DNA of 45,188 nt from Methylobacterium variabile (lineage in GTDB: Bacteria > Pseudomonadota > Alphaproteobacteria > Rhizobiales > Beijerinckiaceae): NCBI RefSeq assembly GCF_001043975.1, contig NZ_LABY01000026.1, forward strand, positions 1 to 45,188, written 5' to 3'. The notes beneath the pieces are model-generated. The model was not told where the DNA came from. It ran no database searches and saw nothing but the letters and a program-made list of their open reading frames with translations. This document shows positions 45,114 to 45,188 of the stretch, in pieces. Numbering within the stretch: the first letter of the stretch is position 1; each line of letters opens with the position of its first letter. Both the position numbers and the translations under genes were made by a program.

Positions 45114-45188
45114 ATGGCTCCGGTGTCACCGCTCAACCTTCCCCTCCTCGACCGCGTCCGCGAGCCTGCGGACCTGCGCCAGCTGCCC
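45114..45188 (+). CDS. dxs: 1-deoxy-D-xylulose-5-phosphate synthase, first 25 codons
   Basis: The window ends inside this gene. From ATG at 45114 the protein reads MAPVSPLNLPLLDRVREPAD followed by LRQLP. The pattern P-L-L-D-R-(I/V)-x-x-P-x-D-L-R-x-L is the Dxs N-terminus. Dxs makes DXP from pyruvate and glyceraldehyde-3-phosphate for isoprenoid synthesis. Position after xseB supports it. A GTG at 45108 is a second possible start. Confidence 0.85.
   Translation, partial: MAPVSPLNLPLLDRVREPADLRQLP

Overview
The window is GC-rich chromosomal DNA from an alphaproteobacterium of the Hyphomicrobiales (Rhizobiales), and the gene content and palindromic intergenic repeats suggest a Methylobacterium-like organism. 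Three things point there: the flagellar order flgE-flgK-flgL-flaF-flbT-flgD-fliQ-flhA-fliR with the alphaproteobacterial regulators FlaF and FlbT; a pimeloyl-CoA-type beta-oxidation cluster like pim of Rhodopseudomonas; and the xseB-dxs and xerD/aroK-aroB neighbourhoods. The genus is an inference, since no rRNA gene is present.

Layout. (1) 1-12748, minus strand: a flagellar export and hook-filament cluster. Read in its own direction it runs: membrane protein of unknown function, DUF1217 protein, flgF, fliI, flgE, flgK, flgL, flaF, flbT, flgD, fliQ, flhA, fliR, and a truncated FliJ-like coiled-coil gene at the window edge. A PilZ gene (12930-13280) is transcribed away from it. (2) 13374-22441: a dicarboxylic/fatty acyl-CoA degradation cluster. 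An acyl-CoA ligase and a short-chain dehydrogenase lie on the minus strand, divergent from thiolase, fused hydratase/3-hydroxyacyl-CoA dehydrogenase and the two acyl-CoA dehydrogenase subunits (PimC/PimD-like). (3) 22578-26471: a divergent transketolase (+), then a 2-keto-3-deoxy-sugar-acid dehydratase of the DapA superfamily and a FadR-type GntR regulator (-). (4) 26587-30923: a membrane endonuclease/exonuclease/phosphatase-fold protein, xerD and a tiny membrane protein coupled to it (-), divergent from aroK-aroB (+). (5) 30978-33673: a broken Uma2-family nuclease gene, then a divergent pair of secreted proteins (DUF3237 and tannase/feruloyl esterase family). (6) 33836-40706: a tight four-gene MoxR operon (MoxR ATPase, DUF58 protein, BatA/DUF4159 membrane protein, second large membrane protein). 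(7) 40914-45188: miaA (-) divergent from serB, tag, an HD phosphohydrolase, a protein-tyrosine-phosphatase-like gene, xseB and the first codons of dxs (+).

How the genes work together. The flagellar block supplies most of the export gate, the export ATPase, the hook and the hook-filament junction, with FlaF/FlbT for flagellin control. The pim-like block contains each step of one beta-oxidation turn: activation, dehydrogenation, hydration, oxidation and thiolysis. The MoxR block looks like a chaperone-plus-envelope-complex operon.

Non-coding content. One long inverted repeat lies at 19610-19775 and a second family at 24613-24754 with a half copy at 13308-13337. There are several hairpins, a candidate GntR operator at 26553-26569, and a few weak sigma70-like promoters. 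I saw no tRNA, rRNA, CRISPR array, insertion sequence or prophage gene. No clearly new multi-gene system stands out. The best candidates for new biology are the divergent transketolase, the MoxR/DUF4159 operon, the 48-residue protein coupled to XerD, and the repeat families.
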